Part shown: in pieces, positions 22,399 through 36,579 of the stretch
Position numbering within the stretch: position 1 is the stretch's first letter
How the letters are laid out: each line of letters starts with the position of its first letter
Origin: Hypomyces perniciosus
Taxonomy: Eukaryota; Ascomycota; Sordariomycetes; Hypocreales; Hypocreaceae
NCBI GenBank assembly: GCA_008477525.1
Contig: SPDT01000007.1
Coordinates: 186,001-250,000, forward strand
Reading direction: 5' to 3'
Length of the DNA stretch: 64,000 nucleotides
Program-made: the position numbers and the translations under genes
Notes under the pieces: generated by a model
The model's database searches: none
Seen by the model: only the letters and a program-made list of their open reading frames with translations
What the model was told of the DNA's origin: nothing

Positions 22399-23606
22399 TA
22401 TTATAGTATACAAAACAGTAAGTTAAGGTAATATATTTATTATGCCTTAAATAAGGCAAGAAGCTATAAGAATATAGTTTAAAGGTATAAAACTAAGTTA
22501 TTATATAAAGATATATATAATACTAATAAATTATTAGAAAGTAGGTTTAATACTATAACAGTACCCCCCCCCCCTTTTAAACTTTATTTACCTTTAAATA
22601 GCTATTCTAAAACTATATATATTCTAATCCTTTTATTATATTAATTCTGCTATAAGCAGCTACTATATTATAAGTCTAGTAAATTAGTTATTTTCCTTTT
22701 TTTAATTTAAGTAGGCAGGCTATGCTTATTAAGGTTTTTTATATAATATTTTAAAAAGGCAGCGTTTTATCCTTTTAAGTCTCTTATGAATTACTAGCTT
22801 AATATATAGTATTTCTAGGCTATATAATAATATAGGCTATCTTTATTATAGCAGTTAAAGATCTGATTAAATTCTTACTTTTCTATTATTTTATTTATTT
22901 TATTATATCTTTTAAAGATTTATTTTTATATATTTTTATTCTGTTATTTTTTAATCGCGTTTTATTTTACTAAATATATTTATTCACTTACTTTATGAAC
23001 TATTAATAGTTTAAAGAGAGAGTTATTGTCAGGAGACCGGAAGCTCCGGAGCTCTCGTGATATCACATGCGCCGGAATGTATATATAAGAGCAACTGTGG
23101 TCCCCGAAGATATAGAACTTCAGAGACCAGTAAACTACTGCTGCTACACCTAACTACTAGTTTCTGGCTTGTTACCTGCTTGTTAGCATCTATCTCTCCT
23201 CCAAGTGACTGCTCTTCAACCTCCTCTACTCTTCCCTAGGGTCGCAGCCCCTCGCCCGATCCGTCTGCCCCAAAGAGGGTCTCTGACAGTTATAGAATAT
23301 AGGGAAAATATAACTATAGTTAAAGGATTTAAGTTAATAAACTTAAAAGTATATATAAAAGATTTTATATAAGCCTATTTATTCATAATCTTTTTTCTTT
23401 ATTAAATAATTTATTTTAAAGTATTTAATCTTTAACTATACCTTTTTATTAACTATAAATAAATATAAATGCTTTTTTAATATATTAGCTGCAGCATTAT
23501 ATTAAGCGATTAACTATACTATAAAATCTTTTAATTAATTTAAGACTTATTAAAAATATTTAATAATAGTATTTACTTTATAAAAACACTTTTTTAAACA
23601 CTAAAT
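22399..23606 (-). mobile_element. Gyp (Ty3/gypsy) fragment, reverse, split by a RetC solo LTR
   Basis: 22399-22560 is a 162-bp LTR aligning with the LTRs of the complete gypsy element at 26939-33532 (same length). It is followed by the complement of its polypurine tract (GTAC and a C run at 22561-22575). 22576-23021 and 23289-23606 align with the reverse complement of about 32600-33350 of that element. The two parts join exactly when the solo LTR and one GTTAT are removed. The copy is then cut by RetA at 23607. Confidence 0.82.
23027..23288 (+). repeat. RetC solo LTR, unmutated (262 bp)
   Basis: Begins TGTCAGGAGACCGG and ends GGTCTCTGACA, flanked by a perfect 5-bp target duplication GTTAT (23022-23026 and 23289-23293). 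It carries a TATA-like element (GTATATATAAGAGC, about 23078-23091). GC-rich and without RIP changes; its RIP-mutated relative is at 15125-15383. The short open frame at 23057-23239 is LTR sequence. The strand shown is the one giving the TATA-like element. Confidence 0.92.
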
Positions 23607-26600
23607 TATAATAAAGTGCAGTATAGTTATATAAAGTATAGAGAGATAGGAAATAAAGCTTAATTCTAAAAAAAAGAATATATTATAGTGGCCTCGCTAT
23701 ATATATATATAGCTAATATAAAGAAAAAGCTATATACAGGCGCTATAAGCGTCTATATAGTCTAATATATCGCTTATACAATATATATATTAGCTTATAT
23801 CTGCTTTATACGTAAATAAAAGCTCTTTAACGCTATTAAGCGGTAAGGCCCCGGCCTCCTTAACCTAATATACCCCTTAATTAATAAAGCTATTCCTAAT
23901 ACTTTATTAATTATTATCTTAATCTATTTATAGTATTATAATTAACTGGCTGCGCTGTTAAAGCCTCTTTTATTTACTTAAAAGCTTTTTACTATCAATA
24001 TATATTAATATTATATTATAAAGGTAAAAAGAATATAAACGCTATAGCTATTATTAATTTATAATAATAAAAAGTTAAATAATAAAACTTTTTAAGTAAA
24101 TAAATTAGTCTTAAATAGCTAAAATAAATATATTAATTGCCCCTTTAACTTTATTTTTTAATCTTTTTCTTTAATTATTAATATTATTATTATTAATGTT
24201 AATAATAATATTAATATTAATAGTAATATAGCCTTTACTATAAATATTATAGTGTTAACTAATTCCTTTTACACTATATATTTATTAACTAATAGCGAAA
24301 TTATAAAAAAGAATACTTTATTAATAAAGTATAATTATAGTTACCCTTTAAAAGTAGTTTATTGCAGTATTAATTACTTAACTAGCTAAACAGCTACGCC
24401 TATTACTACTTTTATGCTAGCTAGTCTAGCTTTTTCTTTTACTTTTACTTTAGCTTTAGTATTAATTTTTATTACTATTCCTGCCTTAGCCCCTGCCTTT
24501 CTTACTACTACTGCTGCTTTAATAGCTGCTTTAATAATTACTCCTATTATAGCTACTTTTATAGCTGCTTTTACTTTTACTTTTAATACTACTACTGCCT
24601 TTACTGCTATATTATTATCCCTTCTTTATAAAGGTTATTAAAAGTTAATAATCGTTAATAAAAAACACTTTTTTTAATATATTTCTATTATTTACTTTTA
24701 ATAGTATATTACTTACTTTAATCGTAATTATTAATATACCTTTTAATAAACTCGTCTTTAATTTACTTATATTATTTTATTTATTTATATACTTTATAGT
24801 TATTTAGTATTTATATTAATTATATATTAGCTTTTTTAAGCTATAGATAAGATAATCATTAAATAAATACATTATTGTTCGTTTATATATTTATAAATTT
24901 ATATAATTAAATCGTAATTGAATATAAAAAAGTATTATACATTTAATTTCATTTATTAAAAAAAGAGGATTTTATATATTTTAAAGAAGCTATTACTTTA
25001 AGCAGTAATAAATAATGATACTTTTTATATATAGGTGTATAAAGGCTAAAAAGCTTTTAAAGAATAGTTATTATAGTAATAAACTATACCTTTATAACTA
25101 GTAGCTTATAGGCTAAAATTATGTAGTTTCTTATATTTTTGTATATTCAATTTTAATAACTATATATTTGCTAAGTTTAATAGTATTTTAAAGTATTTAA
25201 AGCGCTATTAAAGAAAAGCTTTAATAAGTTGATTAATAGGTATAAAATTAATAGAAAAATAAAAGACTATGAATAATCTTTTTTAATACTTTTATTAAAA
25301 CTATATATTTTATATATTAATATAATATAAATAAATATTAATTTATATACTCTTTTTAATTATAAAGGATATACTTAATTAATTATTATAATTAATATTT
25401 TAATTAATATTAAGTTTAAATTTCATTTTTTAAAAAGGGCAATATAAACTTATAACTTCTTTTACTATTTAAATAAAAGCAAGCAGTTTAGCTTTTATTA
25501 TAAATCTATTAATAATACTTTAATATATTATATTTTATAAAATAAAGCTTAAAGAATGTATAATAAAATACCTTTAAAATAATCTTTAAGTATTTATATT
25601 ATTAGCGAAAGAAGTATTACTTAAAGCAGTTAAAACTTATATTTCTCCTCTCTTTTTATATTAAAAAGCTAGGAAATACTATATAAATAAATAGTAGATT
25701 AATTAATTAACTGCTTTAAAGTCCTTTGTATTAAAGTTAATTAAAAACTATAATAAAGCTAAAGTATTCTATATTATATTTAGCTTTATTATAATAACTA
25801 TTTAAAGTATTAATTTTGTTTTCTTTTAATATATTTTAATAACTACTTTGAAAGCTTATAATATATTTTTCTAAAGCTTTATAATAAATATTAAAATTAT
25901 AAAAAACTATATTCCTTTATTAAACTTAAATTATTTTATAATTTTCTTAATATAAATCTTATAAAAAAGGAATATTTTATACTTTATATAGTTATAGGTA
26001 ATCTGAATCTTTAAAAACTATTATATATCTCTTTTACTATAAAGTTTATATTTTACTTTCAAAGTATTTAATAGTTTAATGTAAAAAGCTTTATTATTAT
26101 AATAATATTTAATTAAAATATTATTTATATAAAATGTTATAAACGTCTTTTAAGCTTTATTATAGAAAGGATAAGGCTTTTTAAAGTTTATAATTAACAT
26201 TTATTGCTTTAAAGTTAAAAATAGTTTATTAAATTATAGCTTTAGAAAGTCTTTTAAGCTATATAAAGCTTTAATAAACCTTCAATAAATATTTAGCTAT
26301 TTAAAACCTTTAAAGAGCTTATATATAATTAGTTTTAAGTTTTTATCTTTTAAAATATTAATAAAAGTATTTTTAATATTATATTACTTTAATTTAAAAT
26401 TAAACTTTACTATAAAAGTAATAAAGATATAAAAAGAACGCGCTTTTAATATTGCTATATATATACTTTTGATAGTAAAGTGCTTTTATAAGTTTTTATA
26501 AATTATAAAATAAAATTTATAATATTTTACATTTTTATTTTAATTAAATTTAGAAATAAAAACTTAATATATTAATAATAGCTTTATTATTGCCTTTAAA

Positions 26601-26938
26601 TATACTATCTTTTACTAAGTCCCTTATATAATAATTTAATTTTATTATATATAGTTTACTTAAATTTATCTTTAAATAAATATTTTATAAACTCTTTTTA
26701 ATTTATTAGTGGTTTTATTAAATCCTTTTAATAAATAATTAATTTATTAACTGTTATTAATTAAATGGCAGTTAATCTAATATTAAATTCAAAAGCTTAA
26801 TACTTATTAAATATATATTAAATTTATTATTTTTAAAAGCAGTATTTAAATTATATATTTTAGTTTTATATATTAAGAAATATTTATTAGTTTTTTTTAT
26901 AGGTTATTTCCTTTAAAGTTTTAAGCTTTTATAAATAT

Positions 26939-27100
26939 TGTCACAGCACCAAACCTGCCCTCCAATAACTTATTAGCATTACATATGTTCTTATATAATA
27001 ACTTAGTCCTATACCTTTAAATCACATTCTTATAGCCTTTTACTTTATTTAAGGCATAATAAAGATATTACTTTAACCTGCTGTTTTATATACTGTAATA
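26939..27100 (+). repeat. Gyp 5' LTR (162 bp)
   Basis: Starts TGTCACAGCACCAAACC and ends CTGTAATA; pairs with 33371-33532. Confidence 0.9.
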
Positions 27101-30100
27101 GTTTATACCTTCCTATTATAACTATACTATTACCTTTAGCCTTTAACCTTACTTAAAAAGAATTAATAAAGTTACTAACGGCCTAGTTGCAATACTATAA
27201 AAGCCTGATATTTTACAGGAAATTCATTAATCCTTAACTATAGCGAGACTTTAAGCCTAAAAGCCTATATCCCTGCAGTCAAGAATATACTTTAGCCTAG
27301 CTCTTTAGCCTATATTTAATTCCCTAGCCTATATTTAACCTAAAAATATTAAAGTAAAAATAAAAGGTATAAAAGGGGACTTTAATTAAAAAGTAAAGCT
27401 TGCTAATTACTTCTATAACTAGCTTTATATCTATATTATCCTAAAAGCTTATAATAATAATTATAACCTAACCCTATAGCTTTAAGCACTAAAACTTAAG
27501 CAGTTATTTAATATTATCTTTAACTACTTTTAGAATTAAAAATATAACTTTAATATAGCTTTAAAATAAAAAGAGTTTAAAAATACTATTATTATTAAAA
27601 ACCTAAAGCTTACTTAATATAAAGTTTAAAGCTAAAGTGATATAATTAATAAGTTTATTAAAGCTAAAAGTAATAATATTTTAAAGTAATAAATTAATAA
27701 GCTTAAAAATAAATTTAATATTAAAAATAAAAATATAAAAACCTATTAATAAAAATATATAAACTAGTATTTTATTATACTGTATAATATTATAATTAAT
27801 ATTAAATACTTTAATACCTGTTATAAATATATCCTTTATATTAACAGTTAACTAAATAGTAATACTTATAATTTAATATAGAAGGTATTTAATTATATTA
27901 GAATAAAAAAGGATAACTGTATAATATAAGAATAAAGAAGTAGTAAAACTTTTATTAAATTCCTGGATTTATAGTATAAAACTCTTAACCTCTTATAATC
28001 CGCTGTTTAAGAGTTTAATACCTATTATATAGTAAATAAGCTATTTTAAAACTTTATTACTAAGTTCTATAAACTAATAGCCTAAGCTAATAAAATTAAT
28101 ATTTAAAAAGTTAATGCCCTTTACTTTATAATATTAAAAACAATAACTGCTACCTTTATTAATAAAAGTAATAAGCCTATAAGTAAACATAATTAATCTG
28201 CTTAAAGAGCTTTTAATTAAAAAGTTTATAATAACTTTAAAGAGTAGGCCTATTACGCTAAATTTAAAGGTAACTGTAAATTTAAAAAGCTAAACAGTAA
28301 CTATATTTTTTAATAAGCCTTGCTTTAAAATAAGTTAAACCCTTTAAAGTAAAAAATACAGGCAATTTTATATAGTTAAATATTATATCTTTTGCTTTAT
28401 AATATAAAGAATATTAATAACTCTATAACCTGTACTATTATTATAGCAGTTAATATATAATTAGCAATTATATAAAAAAATAAAAAGCTAATACTATAAA
28501 ACCTTAAACCCTATAGGGATACAGTAGCGGCTTCCTAGGATATAAAATATATTAAAGTAATAGTATTATAGCGCTTTAAGGCAAGGTATATATTTTAACC
28601 TAGGGAAAAGGTATACTAGCACTTTAAGTTTTTATTCCCTAGTTCCTGCAATACTAGTATTTCTTAGCCTAAAAAAAGCTATTATACTATAAAAACCTAT
28701 TCCTATACTATATTAATAAAATTAGGTTTATTAAAGGATTAGTAACCTTTAGCGATATACTCGCTTATAAAAATATAACCTTTAATATAAAAAGGTAACG
28801 AAAAAAGTAGTTTTTTAATAATATTGCATTAAAAAGCGCAATAAAATATTAAAATAGCCTATAAACCTAATGCCTCTATAAATATAATAGATTATTATTA
28901 ACAATAAACTATTAATTCTAAATACTATAAATAGCAAATTACTATTTATTTATACTATATTATTCTTTATATATTTATTAGTAACTGTATTAACTTTATT
29001 AATAATAGCTATTTAGTATAAGGCTTTATAGACTAGTATTTCCTTTAAAAGTCCTAAATCCTAATAATATAATTGCCTAGACTAAAAAGCCTTATTTTAG
29101 CGAATAGTAAAGTAATAGTATAGTTTACTAACTATATAATCTTAAATATAGAAATAAGGGAATATAGAGAGCTATATATATTTTTTATTATTAACCTTTT
29201 GGATTAAAACCCCTTTATCTTTAAAATACTATAGCTATAGCGATATAATCCCAATATCGACTAGCCTATATTAACAGTTACCTTTAACTTACAATACTAT
29301 TTAATAAATTATTGCCTTTAGACCTATACTGCACTAATAATTCCTAGCCTAATAACTATTTTATATAATATTAATATCCTAGCTAAACCTTTAAAGTCAA
29401 TGCTTTATACTATTAGCGATAAATAAAATAATATATTAAAAAGGATAAAAAAAAGGTTAAAAAGAAAGTTAGGTTTTAAGCCTATATTAAAAATATATTA
29501 GAAAAACATAATACCTTAATAAGGAAAAAGGGATTTATATATTAACCTTAAATTAATATTAAAGCAAAATTACTACTGTATTTATTAACTTAAATAACTG
29601 TCAAGGACCAGAGATTAAAGTATAGATAATATTAAATAACCTTTAATATTAGTTTTAATAACGCTTATAGCCGATAGCTATTTATATATATACTAATATA
29701 ACCTAATATAACTCTTTAAACTAAATATACTAATATTTAATAAAACTGCAGTAGTAGCGCTATATAAATAACCTAACCTAATAGATATTTAAATATCTAC
29801 TGCAATATTATTTATTTAATTCCATAAAGACTTATTTACTTAATATATAAAATTAATTTAAGTAGACTTAGTAAAAGATATACAGGAACAGGAATATAAA
29901 GTATACTAACTATTAAAGCTTAATAAAGATACCTTTATAAATATATTATAAAGATAGGGCAGCTTTATAGCAGTATAAGTATTATTCTTCATAGCTTTTT
30001 ATAATTTCCTTGCGCACTACTATAGCAGAAAGCACCTTTAAGGGATATTAAAGTCTAATATTAATAAGTTTATAAAAGCAAAGCCGAAACTAATAGAAAA

Positions 30101-30419
30101 TAATATCCAAAAAGAACTTCCTAACTAGCTATAAAATAAAATTGTCGGCTTCCTTTTATAACTAGTAAACAAGCTTCCCCCTAAAAGATTATAGGACTAT
30201 AAAATCGAGCTTTTACTAGGGAAGGAACTACTATATTAAAAAGACCGCCTAATATTACTAAGCAAACTCTAGGTTATAAGAAAATAGCTAGATAAAAACC
30301 TAGCTAAAGGATTTATTAGGGAATCTAAAGCGAGATATACTGCCCCTTTACTTTTCGCCGCAAAACTTAAAAGAGGTATTTGCATTTATTAAAACTATTA
30401 AAGCTTTAATAATATTACT

Positions 30420-32600
30420 ATAAAAAATCGCTACCTATTACCGCTAATCTAGGAGATATTAAATACTTGATATAATATTAGATTTTATATAAAACTAAAT
30501 ATAATAACTGCCTTTAATAAACTTAAAATTATAAAGGGATATAAATAAAAGATAGCGTTTATAACCTAGTTTATATTATTTAAAACCTTTATTATACCTT
30601 TTAGTCTTTATAATGCCTTAGCCTTTTTCTAATATTATATTAACTATACTTTATATAATTTATTTAATAAAATTTATATAGCCTACCTCAATAATATTTT
30701 AATCTACTTAGCTATATAAAAAGAATACTGATAATATATATAAAAGATTATAAGTAAATTAATTAACGCAAGTTTTTAAATCGATATTAAAAAATGTAAA
30801 TTTAAAATAATAAAAACAAAATACTTTAATTTAATTATTATAAGTAATAGTATTAAAATAAACCTTAAAAAAGTAACTGCAATTATAAGTTAAAAAAGAC
30901 CCTTAAACCTCTATAAACTTTAATGCTTTTTAAGCTTTATAAATTTTTATTGTTAGTTTATTAAAAACTTTTTAATATCTATAAACCTTTAAATAGCCTT
31001 TTAAAAAAAGATATAGTATAGAATTAGGTAGAACTTTATATTACTGCATTTAACTATTTTAAAACCTAGTTTATAACCGCTTTAATCCTCGCCTTCTTTA
31101 ACTATAATAAAGAAATAGTCCTAGAAATAAATACTTTAAACTAAACATTTAATAGTATTATCTTTTAATATAATAAAAATAATATTTTATAATTAATAGT
31201 ATATTTTTTATTAAAGCATTTACCTGCTAAATATAATTATAAAATCTATAATAAAAAACTGCTAGCTATTATTAAATTATTAAAAAAATAACGCCTTAAA
31301 CTTTAAGGTATAAAATATAAATTTAAAATTATTATAAACTATAAAAACTCACAATACTTTATAACTATTAAAGTATTAAATTAAAAATAAATCTATTAGT
31401 TTAAATTCTTATTTTAATATAATTTCTAGATTATTTACTAGCTTAAATTAAAAGCAGTAAAGTTTAATGCATTAAATAAAAGATTTTAAAATATTCCAGT
31501 AAAGTTGAACTAAGATAATAATTAATTAAAGGAAAGGAAGAGAATTTTACTTTTAGAAAGCTACTTTAATCCCTATACTTATATTAATATTACAGAAAGT
31601 ATAAATAATAAAAACCTACTTGCTATAATAACTAGCACTTTAATCTTAGATTTAAAGATATTAATTAATAGAATAATTAATAAAGCTTATGAAATATTAA
31701 ATATAGTAAATATTATAATACAGGCGCTCTAAGACTAAATTATTTAATAATAACCTAAAAGTATTTAAAGTAACTTAAAGGCAGTAATATAAGACTTTTG
31801 GATCTGCAGTAATCGAATATATTACTAGGAATAACTTTTCCTCCTATTAATAAATAAGGCAAAAATATCAATTATATATTAAATATTCTCTTTTAGGCTA
31901 AAGGGATATTTAAGATAAGTAAAAATACTACACCTCTTTAACTATATATACTAATAGCCGCGAATATTAACTGATATTAATACTTTTATTAAAGGCTATA
32001 ACCTATACTTTTAAATAAAATTAAATAAATTTAGTTTTTTAAGATTCCTAAAACTATTCCTAGTATTATTCTAGGCTTAAAGTAATATTTCAGTAAACTA
32101 TATTATACTACTGCTTAACTATAACTAATGAAACTTAATCTATAAGAATATCTTTATAGTAGTATACTATTTAATAAAAATATACTATTTTATCGCTACC
32201 TATATATTTAATATTAACGAATTTACTAATACCTTTATCTTGTATATTTATACTTTATATAAAGCCTTAAAAATAATTATATTAAATTAAGGTATTTAGT
32301 TTATATTTGAATTTTAAAAGCAGCTATTTTAATAACTTAGCATTAACTTTAAATATTGTTTAGCTTGTTATATAAAAATTAATAGTTAAACTAAATCATT
32401 AAATATAAAAGTAAAGTAGTATTTTAGGTAGTTTATAAGTTTTTATTAAAATAATTAAGTAAACTGGTTATTATTTATAAAGTTTGCCTAAAATAACTAA
32501 ATATCTGAGATAATAGGAACCTCGCTATTTTTTATAAATTATAGTTTTTACCTGCGCCTAAAAGTCAAGCTTTTAAACCCCTGCCCGCTAAACCTATTTA
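30420..32600 (+). pseudogene. Gyp pol remnant: reverse transcriptase, RNase H, integrase
   Basis: Plus-strand readings show a reverse transcriptase with FNKLKIIKGYK, FSLYNALAFF and AYLNNILIY. RNase H has YKIYNKKLLAIIK and FKIIINYKNSQYF. Integrase-like sequence lies near 32160-32460, including YRYFIATYIF-like and LINTAYYI-like pieces. Stops are dominated by TAA and TAG at positions where the family has Trp or Gln, as RIP produces. Catalytic Asp residues are lost, so no activity is expected. Confidence 0.82.
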
Positions 32601-33370
32601 TCGCTTAAAAAAAAGTTTCTATAAAGTAAATACTATAGCTAAGTATTTCTAATAAATCCTAAATTAATTAAAAGCCTTTACAGTATAGTTAATCGCTTAA
32701 TATAAAGCTACAGTTAATATATTAAAAAAAACTTATATTAATTTATAGTTAATAAAAAAGTATAATTAAAGATTAAATACTTTAAAATAAACTGCCTAAT
32801 AAAAAAGGGAGATAATAAATAAATAAGCCTATATAAAATCCTTAATATATACTTTTAAGTTTACTGACTTAAACTCTTTAATTATATCTGCATTTTCCCT
32901 GTATTTTATAACTCTTTCTTTAAACTACTAGCAGTTAATAAAGTAGGTTAATAGATATATGGATTAAAATAAAACGCTATTAATAAATAAGAGAATAAAA
33001 ATATATAGGGATAAATCTTTAAAAAGAATAATAAAAAAAATAAAGTAATAGAAAAGTAGGAATTTAATAAAATCTTTAACTGCTATAATAAAGATAGCCT
33101 ATATTATTATATAGCCTGGAAATACTATATATTAAACTGGTAACCTATAAAAGACTTAAAAAGATAAAACACTGCCTTTTTAAAATACTATATAAAAAAC
33201 CCTAATAAGCTAGGCCTGCTTGCCTAGGTTAAAAAGAGGAAAATAATTAACTAGCTAAACCTCTAATACAGCAGCCGCTTATAATAGAATTAATATAATA
33301 GGAGGATTAGAATATATATAGTCTTAGAATAGCTATTTAAGGGCAAATAGAGTTTAAAAGGGGGGGGTAC

Positions 33371-33532
33371 TATTATAGCACTAAACCTGCCCTCTAATAA
33401 CTTATCAGTATTACGTGCGTTTTTATATAATAACTTAGTCCTACACTTTCAAATTATATTCTTATAGCCTCTTGCATTATTTAAGGCACGATAAAGATAT
33501 TACCTTAACCTGCTGTTCTATATACCGGGATA
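33371..33532 (+). repeat. Gyp 3' LTR (162 bp)
   Basis: Aligns base for base with 26939-27100, mostly with C/T and G/A differences. Preceded by a G run and followed by the target duplication AATAT. Confidence 0.9.
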
Positions 33533-34414
33533 AATATTAAGTATTATTTTACTACTTAAATATTTATGAATTATTATTTCCTTAAAGGTTTACTTTTTTA
33601 TTATAGAAGTAAATAAATGTCTTTTATATAAGTTTACTTTTAGCTTCAATAAACTATTCTTTTTTATTAGATTATTTACCTTTAATATATAAGGCTTTTT
33701 TTTTACTATATCCCTTTTTATAAAAAAAGGTAAATTGCTTATAAAAGTATTATTTAAGGTTTTTATTAATCTATTAGTATTATTTATAAAGATTAACTGT
33801 TTTAAGGTAGCCTTTAATATTTAAAGATTAAAAGACTTTTTTTTAAATATATTAATAGTTTACTTAAAGCATTTATTAAATGATTTTTAATACTTTATAT
33901 CTCTACTACCTTAAAGAATATACTCTTTTCTTTTATATTACTTATAAAGGTATTTTTTATTATAGGAATATATATTAAAAAACGTTTAAATTCTAGTTTA
34001 TTTTCTTTAACTTTATTAAATAGTTTATTTATCTTAACTGTAAATAGTTTATTTAACTTAACTATAAATGGTTTATTTAACTTAACTATAAATAGTTTAT
34101 TTATAATTTTTTATTACTATTAAAAAAGTTAATTTTATTAAACTATATATTTATATTATAATAAGTTTTATTAAATAGGGTAATGGAATATAATATATAC
34201 TATTTATAGTATATCTAATAAAATATCCAATTAGCCTTTTAAATTTAATTTTAAACTCTTTTTGCTTTTAGTTAACTTTATAGTCTTTATTAAATATATA
34301 AATATAGCAGTTATATATATAAAGCCTACTTTAATTTAACTATAAATCTATAAAAAGCTCCTTTATTAAAAAGGCATAAAATTATAACACTATTACTTTA
34401 ATTTATTAATAGGT

Positions 34415-36579
34415 TGTTAGGTTAAGTAGGCTAGGGCCCTACTACCTGTTAGCGGTAGGGCCAGCGCTAAGGAGCTTTTATCTGCTTATAAAGCAGATAT
34501 AAGCTAACATATATATCGCGTAAGCGATATATTAAACTGTGCAGACGCTTACAGCGTATATATACAGCTTCTTTTTATATTAACTATATATATATATAGT
34601 AAGGCCATTATAGTATATTCTCTTTTATAGAATTAAGCTTTATTTCCTATCTATCTATACTTTATATAGCTATACCGCGCTTTACTATAGTTATAAGCCC
34701 GGGTAGTAATTATTAATATTACTGGAAACTTCTACTTTAATATTATATCTGTCTTTATACAATTTACCCTCGCCTTTAAGCTATTAAAGCTATTTTTTAT
34801 AATAGATAGCGCAGGGGATATTGCTTTTATAAAGTTAAAATTAATAGTCTAGTAAATTAAATAAATTACGGTTTTAATGAATTATATAACTATTGCTAAG
34901 GTATAGAATAAAATTAATCTAGATCTCTTTAATTAATTAAATAACTATTTCTTTACTATTAGGCTATTTACTTTAATAAAATAAAGGAGATAGCGGTATA
35001 AGAATTTAATTTTAATGCCTTTTTAGCAGATATTTTTATTTACTATAATAGTATACTTTAAAGCATTTATTTAATATTATTTTAGATAAAGAGAAGAGGA
35101 AGGCTAAAGATATAATTTTAAAGTAGATATAAAAGACAGTTAACTTTAAGATTTACACTTTAATTTTAATAGACCTTTAAGCTATAGCATAAGCCTTTGC
35201 TGCTACTAGAGTAGCCTATAATAATAATAAAGACTTTAATACTAAATTTACTAGTTACTAAATTATTAAAAAGTTTAAAGATTAATTAACTATTTTCAAG
35301 GATATAATATATAAGGAAGTATATTTATTTTATTATTATATATTATATAAAGTAAAGTGCAGGAATATTAAACTAAAAGTATAGTATACCTATTAAATAT
35401 ATATTTATATAAGTACAGTAAAGTATAAGGTTTTTAAAGTTATAGGAATAGCTTTTTAAATAGCTTTCTTTAAAGCTATTAAAGTATACTTTAATTTAAA
35501 CTTTACTACCTATTATTTATTCTATATAGACTGCTTAATTAAAAGCTATAAGATAAATGAAATCTTTGTTTTAAATTAATTTAAATAGCTTTTTTTAAAT
35601 TCTTGAATAAATGTAAAGAATTATATTTATAGCTGTTATATAATATTTAATAACTGGTATAATAATATATTAAGTAATAGTAATATATATTGAAAGCCTT
35701 TTATTAGTAGAAATTGCCTTTATAAATTTAAAAAGTATATTTAGCGTTTAAATAATTGCAGTAAAGTATAAACTGCATTTACTAAAAGGCTTAATAAAAA
35801 AAGGAAATATACCTTCATATTTAAATACGCTATAGAGATTTACGGGCGCCTATAAAAAGATAAATAGTAAATTACCTATAAAAAGTTTAATAAAAAGGGT
35901 ATTAACTGTACTGCCTTAATATAAAGAAAAATAGCCTTAACTGTTATAGCTGCCTTAATTTCCCTAAACGTAATTAATAAAGAAAATACAAGCCTTATAG
36001 TGTGTTTAATAAGTGTATTAATATATATTAATATATATTAATATATAGGATATGCCTTACCGCCTCTTTAAAGTACTTATTTTAATATATATAATGCTAT
36101 TTATTTTATAAATAGCAGGAATTACATTATTCCCGGCTTTTTATTTTAAATATAAAGGAGGATTATATTAAAGTAGGAAAAGCTAGCTATTTTATAATTA
36201 AAAGAGGATATTATTTATTAAAAAATACTCTTTATAATCTATATTAAAAGATAATGCATTTTATTAAGTTTATAGATATAGCTATAATTAAAGGATTCTA
36301 TATTATAATATTATATTTTTATTAACGTTTTAGAAAGTAAGGATTTAGTTAATAAAGTGTAATAATCTACTTTATACTAGTATAGCTAATTTAAATACTA
36401 TTATAAGGAAGGTAAAGTATACGCATAATCTTGTATTTCTTTAATATAAACCCTTATTGCTTTATATTGCCTTTATCCCTAAATATACTATATGAAGCAG
36501 CTTAATAGTTTTTTTAATTGTTCTTAATATAGACTATAGTATTTATAAAGTATTAAAAAGTAAAAGAAAATTAATATTT
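34415..36579 (+). mobile_element. RetA Ty1/copia copy, forward: 5' LTR and 5' internal part
   Basis: LTR 34415-34689 (TGTTAGGTTAAGTAGGC to TTTACTATA), then the primer site region GTTATAAGCCCGGG and about 1.9 kb collinear with 40994-42870 of the full copy. Cut at 36580 by a RetD element. It entered the reverse RetA copy at TAGGT. Frames are closed by RIP-type stops. Confidence 0.82.

Larger units (their letters stand above)
26939..33532 (+). mobile_element. Complete Ty3/gypsy retrotransposon (Gyp), RIP-inactivated
   Basis: LTRs of 162 bp at 26939-27100 (TGTCACAGCACC) and 33371-33532 (TATTATAGCACT), with a polypurine run at about 33355-33367 and a perfect target duplication AATAT at 26934-26938 and 33533-33537. 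Total 6594 bp, a usual length for fungal gypsy elements. Pol can be followed through many stops in the gypsy order: reverse transcriptase at about 30420-30720 (AYLNNILIY for the usual YLDD motif, both Asp changed to Asn), RNase H at about 31090-31500, integrase to about 32600. It sits inside the reverse RetA copy. Confidence 0.92.
23607..34414 (-). mobile_element. RetA Ty1/copia copy, reverse, interrupted by a complete gypsy element
   Basis: 23607-23880 is the 3' LTR (reverse), with the complement of the polypurine tract (TACCCC) at 23881. The 3' region and pol continue to 26938, stop at the gypsy insertion, and resume at 33533-34414 in the integrase part of pol. It ends at TAGGT, where a forward RetA LTR begins at 34415. 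The open frame at 24414-24641 is only the antisense of the low-complexity 3' segment. Coding capacity is destroyed by RIP. Confidence 0.82.

Noticed and set aside
24414..24641. Plus-strand open frame of 75 codons, hydrophobic
   Set aside because: Same antisense segment in the reverse RetA copy; it ends in the same LLYKGY as the frame at 46730.
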